Origin: Burkholderia sp. Nafp2/4-1b
GTDB lineage: Bacteria; Pseudomonadota; Gammaproteobacteria; Burkholderiales; Burkholderiaceae
NCBI RefSeq assembly: GCF_003635165.1
Contig: NZ_ML058604.1
Location: 166,250 to 230,249, forward strand
Length of the DNA: 64,000 bases
Direction of reading: 5' to 3'
Part shown: positions 8,117 through 17,773 of the stretch, in pieces
Numbering within the stretch: position 1 is the stretch's first letter
Layout of the letters: each line of letters starts with the position of its first letter
Notes under the pieces: generated by a model
Database searches by the model: none
What the model was told of the DNA's origin: nothing
The model's input: the letters and a program-made list of their open reading frames with translations, nothing else
Position numbers and translations under genes: made by a program

Positions 8117-9646
8117 ATGCATGATTTTCCCTTTCTGAGCCTGGCGATCTGGGTTCCGATCCTGTTCGGCGCGTGCCTGCTGCGTGCCGGTTCCGACCGT
8201 CATCCGCGGCGCACGAGACTGCTCGCACTCGTCGGCGCGCTCGCCGGCCTCGCCGCGGTCGTGCCGCTCATCACGGGTTTCGATTCGCACTCGGCCGCGA
8301 TGCAGTTCGTCGAAACGCGCGACTGGCTGGCGGCCTTCAGTGCCGGTTGGCGCGTCGGAATCGACGGCGCGTCGCTTTGGCTCGTCGTGCTGACCGCATT
8401 CACGACGCTGATCGTCGTGATCGCGTCGTGGGAATCGGTCACCGTGCGCGTCGCGCAGTACTACGCGTCGTTCCTGACCCTGTCGGGGCTGATGGTCGGC
8501 GTGTTCGTCGCGCAGGACGGGCTGCTGTTCTTCATCTTCTTCGAGGCGACGCTGATTCCGCTGTACCTGCTGATCGGCACGTGGGGCAGGGAGCATCGCG
8601 TGTACGCGGCCGTGAAGTTCTTCTTCATCTCGTTCGCGGGTTCGCTGCTGCTGTTGATGGCGATGCTGTACCTGTTCGCGAAGGCGCATACGTTCGACAT
8701 GAACGCATGGCGCACGCTGCAGCTCGGCTTCGCGCCGCAACTGCTGGTGTTCCTCGGCTTCTTCGCCGCGTTCGCGGTCAAGGTGCCGATGTGGCCCGTT
8801 CATACATGGCTGCGCGACGTCTACACGGACGGCCCGACGGGCGCCGCGCTGATGCTCGCGATGCTCAAGCTCGGCGGCTACGGCTTCCTGCGCTTCGCGC
8901 TGCCGATCACCCCGGACGCGAGCCACTTCTTCGCGCCGGCCGTGATCGCGCTGTCGTTGTTCGCGATCGTCTACGCGAGCCTGATCGCGCTCGCGCAGAC
9001 CGACCTCGGCAAGCTGCTCGCGTATTCGACGGTCGCGCACATGGGGATCGTCACGCTCGGGCTGTTCCTGTTCAACCGGATCGGCGTCGAAGGCGCGATC
9101 GTGCAGCTCGTGTCGTACGGCTTCGTCGCGGGCGCGATGCTGTTGTGCGTGAGCGTGCTGGTCGATCGCACGAAGCAGCGCGAGATCGCCGCGTACGGCG
9201 GCGTGGCCGGCGTGATGCCGCGCTTCGCGACGTTCGCGGTGCTGTTCGCGATGGCCAACGTCGGCCTGCCGGGCACGTCGGGCTTCGTCGGCGAGTTCAT
9301 GGTCATCATGGGCGCGATCCGCTTCAACTTCTGGATCGGCGCGATCGCCGCGCTGACGCTGATCCTCAGCGCGTCGTACACGCTGTGGATGGTCAAGCGC
9401 GTGGTGTTCGGCAAGGTCGCGAGCGCGCGTGTTGCGAAGCTGGCCGACCTGAGTCGCCGCGAGATCGTGATGTTCGCGTCGCTCGCGCTGATCGTGCTGA
9501 TGGTCGGCGTCGATCCGAAGCCGTTCACCGATGCGATCGATCCGACCGTCGGACGGCTGATCCAGGACGCGAGCCATTCGAAGGTGCCGGTCGGAGACGC
9601 CGACGCCCCCGCGCAGCCGGCGTTCATGGCAGCGGTGCACGGCTGA
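8117..9646 (+). CDS. Stand-alone NuoM-like proton-translocating subunit (complex I subunit 4 / Mrp antiporter family)
   Basis: Polytopic inner-membrane protein of the NuoM/MrpD family. From ATG 8117 it has 509 residues and about 14 predicted hydrophobic segments. The two key charged residues of proton-pumping subunits are present: E143 in FFEATLIPLYLL and K222 in AFAVKVPMWPVHTWL. PTGAALMLAMLKLGGYGFLRF and LPGTSGFVGEFM are also typical. It is not inside a nuo operon: the next genes are cyoABCD, and no other nuo or mrp gene lies in this window. It is therefore probably a paralogue of the true NuoM. It may be an accessory proton or cation channel subunit working with another module; this is inference. 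Confidence 0.85.
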   Translation: MHDFPFLSLAIWVPILFGACLLRAGSDRHPRRTRLLALVGALAGLAAVVPLITGFDSHSAAMQFVETRDWLAAFSAGWRVGIDGASLWLVVLTAFTTLIVVIASWESVTVRVAQYYASFLTLSGLMVGVFVAQDGLLFFIFFEATLIPLYLLIGTWGREHRVYAAVKFFFISFAGSLLLLMAMLYLFAKAHTFDMNAWRTLQLGFAPQLLVFLGFFAAFAVKVPMWPVHTWLRDVYTDGPTGAALMLAMLKLGGYGFLRFALPITPDASHFFAPAVIALSLFAIVYASLIALAQTDLGKLLAYSTVAHMGIVTLGLFLFNRIGVEGAIVQLVSYGFVAGAMLLCVSVLVDRTKQREIAAYGGVAGVMPRFATFAVLFAMANVGLPGTSGFVGEFMVIMGAIRFNFWIGAIAALTLILSASYTLWMVKRVVFGKVASARVAKLADLSRREIVMFASLALIVLMVGVDPKPFTDAIDPTVGRLIQDASHSKVPVGDADAPAQPAFMAAVHG

Positions 9647-9945
9647 TCGCGTGACGTCGCGCACGTCGGGTCGCATCGCGCGCCGATGCGGCCGTCGTCG
9701 CGCACCTGCATCGGGGCGGGGCAGACGCGATCCCGCCGGCAGCTGATCTGCGGCCGGCTTGCGGCCATCTTTTGGCTGCGTGAAATCGCCCCGCGACAAT
9801 CTGTCTCACAGCAGATTTTGCAATGATGATTTGCCGCAGTCGCCGGTTTTTCATCGCGCCCGCGCGACGTATGATTCGGCCACTTTCGTGGATCGAATGC
9901 GCATCGGGCATACGCAAACGGATTCAATGACCCTCGGGCTGTGTG
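9647..9945 (+). other. Intergenic region upstream of cyoA
   Basis: 299 bases with no credible gene. An 86-codon open frame across it (9759-10019) runs into cyoA in another frame and has no recognisable features. The region must carry the cyo promoter. I found no clear ANR/FNR dyad and do not assign hexamers. Confidence 0.55.
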
Positions 9946-10833
9946 ATGAAAAGAAGAGCTTCAAGAGGCTGTACGGCGCTGATGTCGATCGGCGCGGCGC
10001 TGAGCCTGTCAGGCTGTAATTTAGATGTACTAAATCCGAAAGGAAGCATAGGCGCCGCCGAAAAGGCGCTGATCGCCACCTCGACATGGGCGATGCTGAT
10101 CGTCGTCGTGCCGGTGATCCTGCTCACGCTGTGGTTCGCGTGGCGTTACCGCGCATCGAACCGCAACGCCACCTACGCGCCGAACTGGTCGCACTCGACC
10201 GCGATCGAAGTCGTGATCTGGACGGTGCCGACGCTGATCATCCTGTTCCTCGCCGTGCTCACGTGGAAGACCACGCACGAGCTCGATCCGTACAAGCCAT
10301 TGGAGTCGTCGGTGAAGCCGATCGACGTCGAGGTCGTCGCGCTCGACTGGAAGTGGCTGTTCATCTATCCGGAACTCGGCATCGCGTCGGTGAACCAGCT
10401 CGCGATTCCGGTCGGCACGCCGGTGAATTTCCGCATCACGTCGGATTCGGTGATGAACTCGTTCTTCATTCCGCAGCTCGGCGGCCAGGTCTACGCGATG
10501 GCCGGCATGCAGACGCGCCTGCATTTGATCGCCGACGAAGCCGGCGACTACGCGGGCACGTCCGCCAACTTCAGCGGCCGCGGCTTCTCCGACATGAAGT
10601 TCCGCACGCTCGCCGAGCCGCGCGAGCAGTTCGACGCATGGGTGCAGAAGGTCAAGGCTTCGCCCGACCGGCTCGACGCGACCGCGTACGGCACCGTCGC
10701 ACAACCGAGCGAGAAGGCGCCGGTGCGCTACTTCTCGTCGGTCGACCCGCGGCTCTTCCACAACATCATCGCGAAATACAACGATGGCCACGTCCTCGAT
10801 CTGAAGGACGCCGCCTGCGGCACGAAGGGGTAA
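9946..10833 (+). CDS. cyoA: Cytochrome bo3 ubiquinol oxidase subunit II
   Basis: Subunit II of the quinol-oxidising terminal oxidase. It begins with a lipoprotein signal whose lipobox LSGC places the modified cysteine at residue 24. Two transmembrane segments (about 45-65 and 85-105) follow, then a periplasmic cupredoxin domain. The copper A ligands of cytochrome c oxidases are absent ([16 protein letters not shown]), as expected for a quinol oxidase. The start could be GTG 9943, one codon upstream (MMKRR). ATG 9946 is preferred. cyoB follows after 3 bases. Confidence 0.95.
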   Translation: MKRRASRGCTALMSIGAALSLSGCNLDVLNPKGSIGAAEKALIATSTWAMLIVVVPVILLTLWFAWRYRASNRNATYAPNWSHSTAIEVVIWTVPTLIILFLAVLTWKTTHELDPYKPLESSVKPIDVEVVALDWKWLFIYPELGIASVNQLAIPVGTPVNFRITSDSVMNSFFIPQLGGQVYAMAGMQTRLHLIADEAGDYAGTSANFSGRGFSDMKFRTLAEPREQFDAWVQKVKASPDRLDATAYGTVAQPSEKAPVRYFSSVDPRLFHNIIAKYNDGHVLDLKDAACGTKG

Positions 10834-10836
10834 CGC

Positions 10837-12843
10837 ATGTTCGGCAAACTCACATTAGCGGCGATCCCGTTCGATCAGCCCATCATCATGGTGGCCGGTG
10901 CCTTCATGGGGCTGGCCGTGCTGGGCGTTCTCGCCGCGCTGACGATCACCGGCCGGTGGAAGTGGCTGTGGACGGAATGGCTGACGACGGTCGACCACAA
11001 GAAACTCGGCGTGATGTACATCATCGTCGCGCTGATCATGCTGCTGCGCGGCTTCGCCGACGCGATCATGATGCGCATGCAGCTCGCGCTCGCGTACAAC
11101 GCGCCCGGCTACCTGCCGCCGCACCACTATGACCAGATCTTCACGGCGCACGGCGTGATCATGATCTTCTTCATGGCGATGGTGTTCATGGTCGGCCTGA
11201 TGAACCTGGTCGTGCCGCTGCAGATCGGCGCGCGCGACGTCGCGTTCCCGTTCATCAACTCGCTGTCGTTCTGGATGACGGCGGTCAGCGCGATCCTGAT
11301 CAACATCTCGCTCGTGATCGGCGAATTCGCGCAGACGGGCTGGCTCGCGTATCCGCCGCTGTCGGAGCTGCAATTCAGCCCGGGGGTAGGGGTCGACTAC
11401 TACCTGTGGGCGCTGCAGATCTCGGGCGTCGGCACGCTGCTGACCGGTGTGAACTTCTTCGTGACCATCATCAAGATGCGCGCGCCCGGCATGACGCTGA
11501 TGAAGATGCCGGTGTTCACGTGGACGGCCCTGTGCACGAACGTGCTGATCATGGCGTCGTTCCCGATCCTGACCGCGACGCTCGCGCTGCTCGGCCTCGA
11601 CCGTTACCTCGGCATGCACTTCTTCACGAACGAAGCCGGCGGCAATGCGATGCTGTACCTGAACCTGATCTGGGCGTGGGGCCATCCGGAGGTGTACATC
11701 CTGATCCTGCCCGCGTTCGGCATCTTCTCGGAAGTCATCGCGACGTTCTCGAAGAAGCCGCTGTTCGGCTACAAGACGATGGTGTACGCGACCTGCGCGA
11801 TCATGGTGCTGTCGTTCCTCGTGTGGCTGCATCACTTCTTCACGATGGGTTCCGGTGCGAACGTGAACGCGTTCTTCGGCATCATGACCATGATCATCGC
11901 GATCCCGACCGGCGTGAAGGTGTTCAACTGGCTGTTCACGATGTACCGCGGCCGGATCGAATTCACGACGCCCGTGCTGTGGACGATCGGCTTCATGGTC
12001 ACGTTCACGCTCGGCGGCATGACGGGCGTGATGATGGCGATCCCGGGCGCGGACTTCGTGCTGCACAACAGCCTGTTCCTGATCGCGCACTTCCACAACG
12101 TGATCATCGGCGGCGTGCTGTTCGGTTATCTCGCGGGCTTCAACTACTGGTTCCCGAAGGCGTTCGGCTTCAAGCTGAACGAGAAGCTCGGCAAGGCGGC
12201 GTTCTGGTTCTGGCAGGTCGGCTTCTACGTCGCGTTCGTGCCGCTCTACGTGCTCGGCTTCATGGGCATGACGCGGCGCCTGAACCACTACGACAACCCG
12301 GCGTGGCATCCGTGGCTGCTGGTCGCCGCGTTCGGCGCCGTGCTGATCGCGATCGGCATCGCGTGCCAGTTGCTGCAACTGGTCGTCAGCATCCGCAACC
12401 GCAACCTGCCGGAATACCGCGACACCACGGGCGATCCGTGGGGCGGCCGCACGCTGGAATGGGCGACTTCGTCGCCGCCGGCCGACTACAACTTCGCGGT
12501 GATTCCGCACGTGCGCACGCTCGACGCGTACGCCGACATGAAGGCGCGCGGCGACGGCCGGCCGAACCCGGCGGCGATCCGCGACATCCACATGCCGTCG
12601 AATACCTGTGCGGGCCTCGTGGTCGCGATCTTCAGCCTGGTGCTCGGCTTCGCGCTGGTGTGGCACATCTGGTGGATGGCGATCGGCGGGCTGGTCGGCA
12701 TCGTCGCGACGCTGGTGGTCTACAGCTCGCGTGACAACGACGGCTACTACATCCCGGCGACGAAGGTGCGCAAGATCGAAGAGAAGCAACCGGCGGCGCG
12801 CGTGGCCACGCATGTCGACGACGTGGAACTGGAGGCCAACTGA
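10837..12843 (+). CDS. cyoB: Cytochrome bo3 ubiquinol oxidase subunit I
   Basis: Catalytic haem-copper subunit that reduces oxygen to water and pumps protons across the inner membrane. The 668 residues match CyoB. Visible metal ligands are the low-spin haem histidine in [14 protein letters not shown], the copper B histidine and cross-linked tyrosine in [12 protein letters not shown], the histidine pair in [11 protein letters not shown], and the haem ligands in [12 protein letters not shown]. The D-channel and K-channel neighbourhoods look intact. The TGA stop overlaps the cyoC start by one base (TGATG), indicating translational coupling. Confidence 0.98.
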   Translation: MFGKLTLAAIPFDQPIIMVAGAFMGLAVLGVLAALTITGRWKWLWTEWLTTVDHKKLGVMYIIVALIMLLRGFADAIMMRMQLALAYNAPGYLPPHHYDQIFTAHGVIMIFFMAMVFMVGLMNLVVPLQIGARDVAFPFINSLSFWMTAVSAILINISLVIGEFAQTGWLAYPPLSELQFSPGVGVDYYLWALQISGVGTLLTGVNFFVTIIKMRAPGMTLMKMPVFTWTALCTNVLIMASFPILTATLALLGLDRYLGMHFFTNEAGGNAMLYLNLIWAWGHPEVYILILPAFGIFSEVIATFSKKPLFGYKTMVYATCAIMVLSFLVWLHHFFTMGSGANVNAFFGIMTMIIAIPTGVKVFNWLFTMYRGRIEFTTPVLWTIGFMVTFTLGGMTGVMMAIPGADFVLHNSLFLIAHFHNVIIGGVLFGYLAGFNYWFPKAFGFKLNEKLGKAAFWFWQVGFYVAFVPLYVLGFMGMTRRLNHYDNPAWHPWLLVAAFGAVLIAIGIACQLLQLVVSIRNRNLPEYRDTTGDPWGGRTLEWATSSPPADYNFAVIPHVRTLDAYADMKARGDGRPNPAAIRDIHMPSNTCAGLVVAIFSLVLGFALVWHIWWMAIGGLVGIVATLVVYSSRDNDGYYIPATKVRKIEEKQPAARVATHVDDVELEAN

Positions 12844-13451
12844 TGTTGCAGAAAACCTTGAGTGCAACCCTGCTCGAGCACGACGACCATCCGCCGTCGC
12901 ACTCGGTGTTCGGCTTCTGGCTGTACCTGATGACCGACTGCGTGATCTTCGCGGCGCTGTTCGCGACCTTCGCGGTGCTCGGCAGCCAGTACGCGGGCGG
13001 GCCGACCGCGAAGGACCTGTTCGACATCCCGGGCGTCGCGGTGGAAACCGCCGCGCTGCTGCTGTCGAGCATCACCTACGGCTTCGCGATGCTTGCCGCA
13101 TACAAGCAGCGGCGCGGTGCGCTGCTCGCATGGCTCGCGGTGACGTTCGTGCTCGGCGCGGCGTTCCTCGCGATGGAGCTGCGCGAGTTCTCGCACCTGA
13201 TCGCGGAAGGCGCGGGCCCGCAGCGCAGCGCGTTCCTGTCGGCGTTCTTCACGCTGGTCGGCACGCACGGGCTGCACGTGACGGCAGGTCTCCTGTGGAT
13301 GCTCGTGCTCGCCGGGCAGATCGTGATGCGCGGCGGCGACCTGACCGATCGCGACCTGCGGCGCCTCACGTGCCTGAGCCTCTTCTGGCACTTCCTCGAC
13401 ATCGTGTGGATCTGCGTGTTTTCCTTTGTCTATCTCGCGAGCGTGATCTAA
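12843..13451 (+). CDS. cyoC: Cytochrome bo3 ubiquinol oxidase subunit III
   Basis: Five-helix membrane subunit of the bo3 oxidase, 202 residues. Markers are [21 protein letters not shown] at the N-terminus and the C-terminal [20 protein letters not shown]. The ATG overlaps the cyoB stop by one base. The cyoD ATG follows its TAA directly with no gap, so the three genes are tightly coupled. Confidence 0.96.
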   Translation: MLQKTLSATLLEHDDHPPSHSVFGFWLYLMTDCVIFAALFATFAVLGSQYAGGPTAKDLFDIPGVAVETAALLLSSITYGFAMLAAYKQRRGALLAWLAVTFVLGAAFLAMELREFSHLIAEGAGPQRSAFLSAFFTLVGTHGLHVTAGLLWMLVLAGQIVMRGGDLTDRDLRRLTCLSLFWHFLDIVWICVFSFVYLASVI

Positions 13452-13784
13452 ATGGCCCATTCGCATTCGTCTCAACTCGAAGAAGGGCACGGCAGCGTCG
13501 GCGGCTATGTCGCCGGTTTCATCCTGTCGGTGCTGCTCACCGCCGCGTCGTTCGGCCTCGTGATGGGCGGCGTGCTGTCGCCGCACGCGTCGCTGATCGC
13601 GCTTGCCGCGCTCGCGTTCGTGCAGATCGTCGTGCACCTCGTGTACTTCCTGCACATGAACGCTTCGTCCGGCCAGCGCTGGAACGTGATGGCGTTCAGC
13701 TACACCGTGCTCACCGCGGCGATCCTGATCGTCGGCACGCTGTGGGTGATGCACAACGTCAGCATGAACATGATGTCGCGTTGA
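13452..13784 (+). CDS. cyoD: Cytochrome bo3 ubiquinol oxidase subunit IV
   Basis: Small three-helix subunit (110 residues) that helps assembly of the copper B site. Family markers are GHGSVGGYVAGFILSVLLTA and QIVVHLVYFLHMN. It is the last gene of the operon and no cyoE (haem O synthase) follows, so that enzyme must be encoded elsewhere. A strong terminator lies 34 bases after the stop. Confidence 0.95.
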   Translation: MAHSHSSQLEEGHGSVGGYVAGFILSVLLTAASFGLVMGGVLSPHASLIALAALAFVQIVVHLVYFLHMNASSGQRWNVMAFSYTVLTAAILIVGTLWVMHNVSMNMMSR

Positions 13785-13817
13785 GCGGCGTCGCGGCGCG
13801 ATGCGCCGGTCATGTAG

Positions 13818-13846
13818 AAGCGGCACGCACGTGCCGCTTTTTTTTC
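13818..13846 (+). terminator. Intrinsic terminator of the cyo operon
   Basis: A 9-base stem AAGCGGCAC with its complement encloses a 4-base loop, followed by eight to nine T. Confidence 0.92.
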
Positions 13847-14145
13847 GTCCGCGGGATCCCGGCGCGCACCTTCGACGGCGTTGGCCTACGGACGCGACGA
13901 ACCGGCCGGAAGCAGTATGATGCGGCGCGGCGAGCACGCATTCGAGCGGCGCGTCAGGCCCGAACGCCAAGGCGCGGCGGCGGGGAGAGGCTGCAGCCTC
14001 CGCTCCGGGCCGCCAATTGTTACAAGACGTTAGCGCACCCTTCCGGTTGCGATGCCGCGCATCAGTTCTTACAAACTTGAAATATGCGGGGCCGGTGCTT
14101 GCCGCTATAGTCGAATCACACATGAAACAACTCGAAGAGGAATCC
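13847..14145 (+). other. Intergenic region, no gene seen
   Basis: 299 bases, GC-rich to about 14010 and then less so. Open frames here are extensions of antisense or out-of-frame shadows. The promoter of the small exported protein gene must lie in the last 100 bases. TTGAAA and CTATAG-like hexamers are present near 14077 and 14105, but their spacing is too long to trust. Confidence 0.5.
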
Positions 14146-14508
14146 ATGAAGACTTTGCGTGTTGCCTCGCTCTTGACCGGTATGACGGCCTTGCTCGTGT
14201 CGGGCGCAGCAATGGCGGGAGTCAATGTCGGGATCAACGTCGGCGTGCCGGCTCCGGTCTACGTCGCACCTGCGCCCGTGTATGCGCCGCCGCCGCCGCC
14301 GGTCGTCTACCAGCCGGCGCCTGTCTATGCACCGGCGCCCGTCTATGCGCCGGCACCGGCGATCGTGATCGGCTGGCACGGCGATCGCTACTGGGACGGC
14401 CGCCGCTACTGGGGCCGCGACGACTGGTATCGTCATCATGGCCGCGGCTGGGGCGGCGATCGCGATCGCGGTCACTGGGATAACGGCCGCCATAACGGCT
14501 GGCGTTGA
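14146..14508 (+). CDS. Small exported Pro/Tyr/Val-rich protein of unknown function
   Basis: 120 residues. A Sec signal peptide (MKTLRVASLLTGMTALLVSG, cleavage likely after AAMA) is followed by a VNVGINVGVPAPVY start. Then come repeated APVYAP/APVYAPAP units (about residues 40-75). The last 45 residues are rich in Trp, Tyr, Arg, Gly and His (YWDGRRYWGRDDWYRHHGRG). The start at 14146 follows a GAAGAGGA ribosome site. An upstream in-frame ATG at 14122 would spoil the signal peptide. Similar proteins are common in Burkholderia and relatives without known function. An envelope or periplasmic place is inferred from the signal. It stands alone between two terminators. Confidence 0.8.
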   Translation: MKTLRVASLLTGMTALLVSGAAMAGVNVGINVGVPAPVYVAPAPVYAPPPPPVVYQPAPVYAPAPVYAPAPAIVIGWHGDRYWDGRRYWGRDDWYRHHGRGWGGDRDRGHWDNGRHNGWR

Positions 14509-14547
14509 CCGGCACGCGGCGCACGCCCGACGCGTGCGCGCAGTGAA

Positions 14548-14576
14548 AGAGAACCGCCCGCGTGGCGGTTTTCTTT
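14548..14576 (+). terminator. Intrinsic terminator after the small exported protein gene
   Basis: A 7-base stem AACCGCC with its complement at 14552-14570, then TTTTCTTTT. Confidence 0.8.
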
Positions 14577-14638
14577 TGCCTGCGCGGGTGAGAGGCAGCG
14601 GGCGCGACGCGCGGGCGCCACGCATGAAAACCCGCGAG

Positions 14639-14669
14639 TTGGCTCGACGTCGAATTGAATGGGTAGAAT
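14639..14669 (+). promoter_or_regulatory. Possible yejA promoter
   Basis: TAGAAT at 14664-14669 lies 45 bases before the yejA ATG. The nearest -35-like hexamer, TTGGCT at 14639-14644, is 19 bases upstream, which is longer than ideal. Confidence 0.4.
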
Positions 14670-14714
14670 CGACCCACGTTCCATCCCTCAATCGACCGAC
14701 AGAGCCTCTACTCT

Positions 14715-16598
14715 ATGACCAAGGGTTCGCCCCGGACCACCGCCGCACGCATCCGCTTCGGCGCCGCGCATGCGGCACGGGCCGCCGGCCGCATCGCGGC
14801 GGTATGGGCACTGCAGGCGGTACTGGCCGCGACCGCCGCACACGCGGCTTATGCGATCGCGCAGTACGGCGAGCCGAAATATCCGCCGGGCTTCAAGCAT
14901 TTCGATTACGTGAACCCGGATGCGCCGAAGGGCGGCACGCTCGTGCTCGCGAACCCGAGCCGGCTGACGTCGTTCGATAAATTCAACCCGTTCACGATGC
15001 GCGGCAACCCCGCGCCCGGCATCGACATGCTGTTCGAGAGCCTCGCGACCGGCAGCTCGGACGAACCGGCGTCCGCGTACGGGCTGCTCGCCGACGACAT
15101 CGCGATCGCGCCGGACCGCCGCTCGGTCACGTTCCACCTGAACCCGCGCGCGCGCTTCTCGAACGGCGACGCGGTCACGGCCGACGACGTCAAGTTTTCG
15201 TTCGATACGCTGAAGAGCAAGCAGGCCGCGCCGCAATTCGGTGCGTATTTCGCCGATATCGCGAAGGCCGAGGTGATCGATCGTTCGACCGTGCGCTTCG
15301 AATTCCGCAGCACGAACCGCGAGTTGCCGCTGATCGCCGGCGGCATGCCGGTGTTCTCGCGCAAGTGGGGGCTGCGCGCGGACGGCTCGCGGATTCCGTT
15401 CGACCAGCTCGCGTTCGAGCAACCGATCGGCAGCGGCCCGTACCAGATCGAGCGCTACGACAACGGCCGCACCATCACGTACCGGCGCAATCCCGCGTAC
15501 TGGGGTGCCGACCTGCCGGTGCGGGTCGGCACCCACAATTTCGAGCGGATCGTCTACAAGCTGTACGGCGACGGCGTCGCGCGGCTCGAGGCGTTCAAGG
15601 CCGGCGAATACGACGTGCTGGTCGAATACATCGCGCGCAACTGGGCGCGGCGCGACGTCGGCAAGCGCTTCGACAGCGGCGAGCTCGTCAAGCGCGAATT
15701 CCGCCAGCACAACGGCGCGGGCATGCAGGGCTTCTTCATGAACCAGCGCCGGCCGCTGTTTCGCGATGTGCGCGTGCGCGAGGCGCTCGATCTCGCGTTC
15801 GACTTCGAATGGCTGAACCGCCAGCTGTTCTACGGCGCATACACGCGCCTCGACAGCTATTTCGCCGACACCGACCTGCAGGCGACCGGCACGCCCGGCC
15901 CCGGCGAGCTGAAGCTGCTGGAACCGCTGCGCGCACAGCTCGACCCGGCCGTGTTCGGCCCGATGGTCACGCAACCGGGCACGAACCCGCCCGGCTCGCT
16001 GCGCGCGAACCTGCTGAAGGCGCGGACGCTGCTCGCGCAGGCCGGCTGGACCTACCGCGACGGCGCGCTGCGCAACGCGCAAGGTGAGCCGTTCACGTTC
16101 GAGATCCTCGACGACTCGGGCGCGGCGATGGAAGGGATCGTGACCGCGTATCAGCGCAATCTCGCGAAGCTCGGCATCGACGCGCGCTTTCGCACGGCCG
16201 ACTACGCACTGCTGCAAAAGCGGCTCGACGCGTTCGACTACGACATGACGACGGTCCGGCTGCCGGGCGTGCAGGTGCCGGGCGCCGAGCAATACTCGCG
16301 CTACGCGAGCAAGTTCGCGGACGAACCGGGCTCCGACAACCTGATCGGCCTGAAGTCGCCGGCGGTCGACACGCTGCTGCACGCGCTCGGCACCGCCCAG
16401 ACGCGCGAGGAGTTGCTGGATGCGACGCATGCGCTCGACCGCGTGCTGATGCACGGCTACTACGCGGTCCCGCAGTGGTACAGCACCACGCACCGGATCG
16501 CATACAAGCGCACGCTCGGCTATCCGCAGACGCTGCCGCTGTACTATTCGGCCGAGGGCTGGGTCGTGTCGACCTGGTGGGCCAATCCCGGTCACTGA
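14715..16598 (+). CDS. yejA: Periplasmic oligopeptide/microcin C-type substrate-binding protein
   Basis: Family 5 extracellular solute-binding protein of the YejABEF ABC importer, which in enterobacteria takes up peptides and microcin C. The 627 residues begin with a long signal region ending near AATAAHA (about residue 42), then AIAQYGEPKYPPGF, a hallmark of YejA. Typical lobes follow: FSNGDAVTADDVKFSFDTL and GSGPYQIERYDNGRTITYRRNP. yejB follows after 52 bases and the four-gene order A-B-E-F is complete. Actual substrates here are unknown. Confidence 0.93.
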   Translation: MTKGSPRTTAARIRFGAAHAARAAGRIAAVWALQAVLAATAAHAAYAIAQYGEPKYPPGFKHFDYVNPDAPKGGTLVLANPSRLTSFDKFNPFTMRGNPAPGIDMLFESLATGSSDEPASAYGLLADDIAIAPDRRSVTFHLNPRARFSNGDAVTADDVKFSFDTLKSKQAAPQFGAYFADIAKAEVIDRSTVRFEFRSTNRELPLIAGGMPVFSRKWGLRADGSRIPFDQLAFEQPIGSGPYQIERYDNGRTITYRRNPAYWGADLPVRVGTHNFERIVYKLYGDGVARLEAFKAGEYDVLVEYIARNWARRDVGKRFDSGELVKREFRQHNGAGMQGFFMNQRRPLFRDVRVREALDLAFDFEWLNRQLFYGAYTRLDSYFADTDLQATGTPGPGELKLLEPLRAQLDPAVFGPMVTQPGTNPPGSLRANLLKARTLLAQAGWTYRDGALRNAQGEPFTFEILDDSGAAMEGIVTAYQRNLAKLGIDARFRTADYALLQKRLDAFDYDMTTVRLPGVQVPGAEQYSRYASKFADEPGSDNLIGLKSPAVDTLLHALGTAQTREELLDATHALDRVLMHGYYAVPQWYSTTHRIAYKRTLGYPQTLPLYYSAEGWVVSTWWANPGH

Positions 16599-16650
16599 AG
16601 CCTGCCGGCCCTTCGTTCAATCCAGCCTATCGATCGCGAGTCGCCGCCCT

Positions 16651-17694
16651 ATGTGGAGCTACATCCTCAAACGCCTGCTGCTGATGATCCCGACGCTCGT
16701 CGGCGTGCTCACGCTCACGTTCGCCGTGATCCAGTTCGTGCCGGGCGGCCCGGTCGAACAGGCCGTGCAGGAACTGCGCAAGGGCGCGACGGAGCAGGGG
16801 GCGACGCCGTTCGGGATGCGCGCGCATACGGGCGTCGATGCGCAGCAGCTCGCGCAGCTCAAGGCGCTGTACGGCTTCGACAAGCCGCCGCTCGAACGCT
16901 ACTGGCTGATGCTGAAGCGCTTCGCGCGCTTCGATCTCGGTGATAGCTACTTCCGCCACCAGAGCGTGTGGTCGCTGATCGTGCAGAAGCTGCCGGTGTC
17001 GATCAGCATCGGGCTGTGGACGTTCTTCATCACCTATCTGATTTCCGTGCCGCTCGGCATCGCGAAGGCCGTGCGCAACGGCTCGCCGTTCGACGTCGCG
17101 ACGAGCCTCGTCGTGCTGGTCGGCTATGCGATTCCGGGCTTCGTGCTCGGCGTGCTGCTGCTCGTGCTGTTCGGCGGCGGCTCGTTCTGGCAGCTGTTCC
17201 CGCTGCGCGGGCTCACGTCGGACAACTTCGCGCAGCTGTCGCTGATCGGGAAGGTGCTCGACTATCTGTGGCATATCGCGCTGCCGATCACGGCGTCGGT
17301 CGTCGGCAGCTTCGCGGTCGTCACGATGCTCACGAAGAACGCGTTCCTCGACGAGATCCGCAAGCAATACGTGCTGACCGCACGCGCGAAGGGGCTCGCC
17401 GAGCGCACGGTGCTGTGGAAGCACGTGTTCCGCAACGCGATGCTGCCGCTGATCGTCGGGTTCCCGGCCGCGTTCATCGGCGCGTTCTTCACCGGCAGCC
17501 TGCTGATCGAGACTCTGTTCTCGCTCGACGGCCTCGGGCTGCTGTCGTACGAGTCGGTGGTGCGGCGCGACTATCCGGTCGTGCTGGGCACGCTGTACCT
17601 GTTCACGCTGATCGGGCTCGCGACCAAGCTGATCTCCGACCTCTGCTACGTGTGGGTCGACCCGCGCATTCAATTCGACAACCTGGAGCGCTGA
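16651..17694 (+). CDS. yejB: Peptide ABC transporter permease
   Basis: Inner-membrane permease of the Yej importer, 347 residues. The N-terminal MWSYILKRLLLMIPTLVGVL is typical of the DppB/YejB family. An insertion after the first helix (about residues 45-75) is characteristic of YejB. The coupling loop carries the RAKGLAERTVLWKHVFRNA motif that contacts the ATPase. The stop is followed one base later by a 25-codon ORF leading into yejE. Confidence 0.94.
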   Translation: MWSYILKRLLLMIPTLVGVLTLTFAVIQFVPGGPVEQAVQELRKGATEQGATPFGMRAHTGVDAQQLAQLKALYGFDKPPLERYWLMLKRFARFDLGDSYFRHQSVWSLIVQKLPVSISIGLWTFFITYLISVPLGIAKAVRNGSPFDVATSLVVLVGYAIPGFVLGVLLLVLFGGGSFWQLFPLRGLTSDNFAQLSLIGKVLDYLWHIALPITASVVGSFAVVTMLTKNAFLDEIRKQYVLTARAKGLAERTVLWKHVFRNAMLPLIVGFPAAFIGAFFTGSLLIETLFSLDGLGLLSYESVVRRDYPVVLGTLYLFTLIGLATKLISDLCYVWVDPRIQFDNLER

Positions 17695-17695
17695 C

Positions 17696-17773
17696 ATGAA
17701 ACCGTCCGTCCGCACGCTGCTCGCCGGCATGTTCATCTGCATGCCCGCGCTCGCCGGGCGAGGTACGCGATGA
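17696..17773 (+). CDS. 25-codon ORF resembling an orphan signal peptide between yejB and yejE
   Basis: ATG at 17696, two bases after the yejB stop. It encodes 25 residues: a basic start (MKPSVR), a hydrophobic core (TLLAGMFICM) and a PALA tail like a signal peptidase site, then GRGTR and TGA. The stop overlaps the yejE start as ATGA (17770-17773). It may be the remnant of a lost exported-protein gene, a coupling ORF that delivers ribosomes to yejE, or chance. Too short for homology to decide. Translation is inferred only from position. Confidence 0.35.
   Translation: MKPSVRTLLAGMFICMPALAGRGTR

Noticed and set aside
9759..10019. An 86-codon ORF before cyoA
   Set aside because: Overlaps the cyoA start in another frame and has no recognisable feature or ribosome site.
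12747..14237. A 496-codon minus-strand frame over cyoC/cyoD and the downstream gap
   Set aside because: Arg/His-rich antisense shadow of the cyo genes, crossing their terminator and the start of the exported-protein gene.
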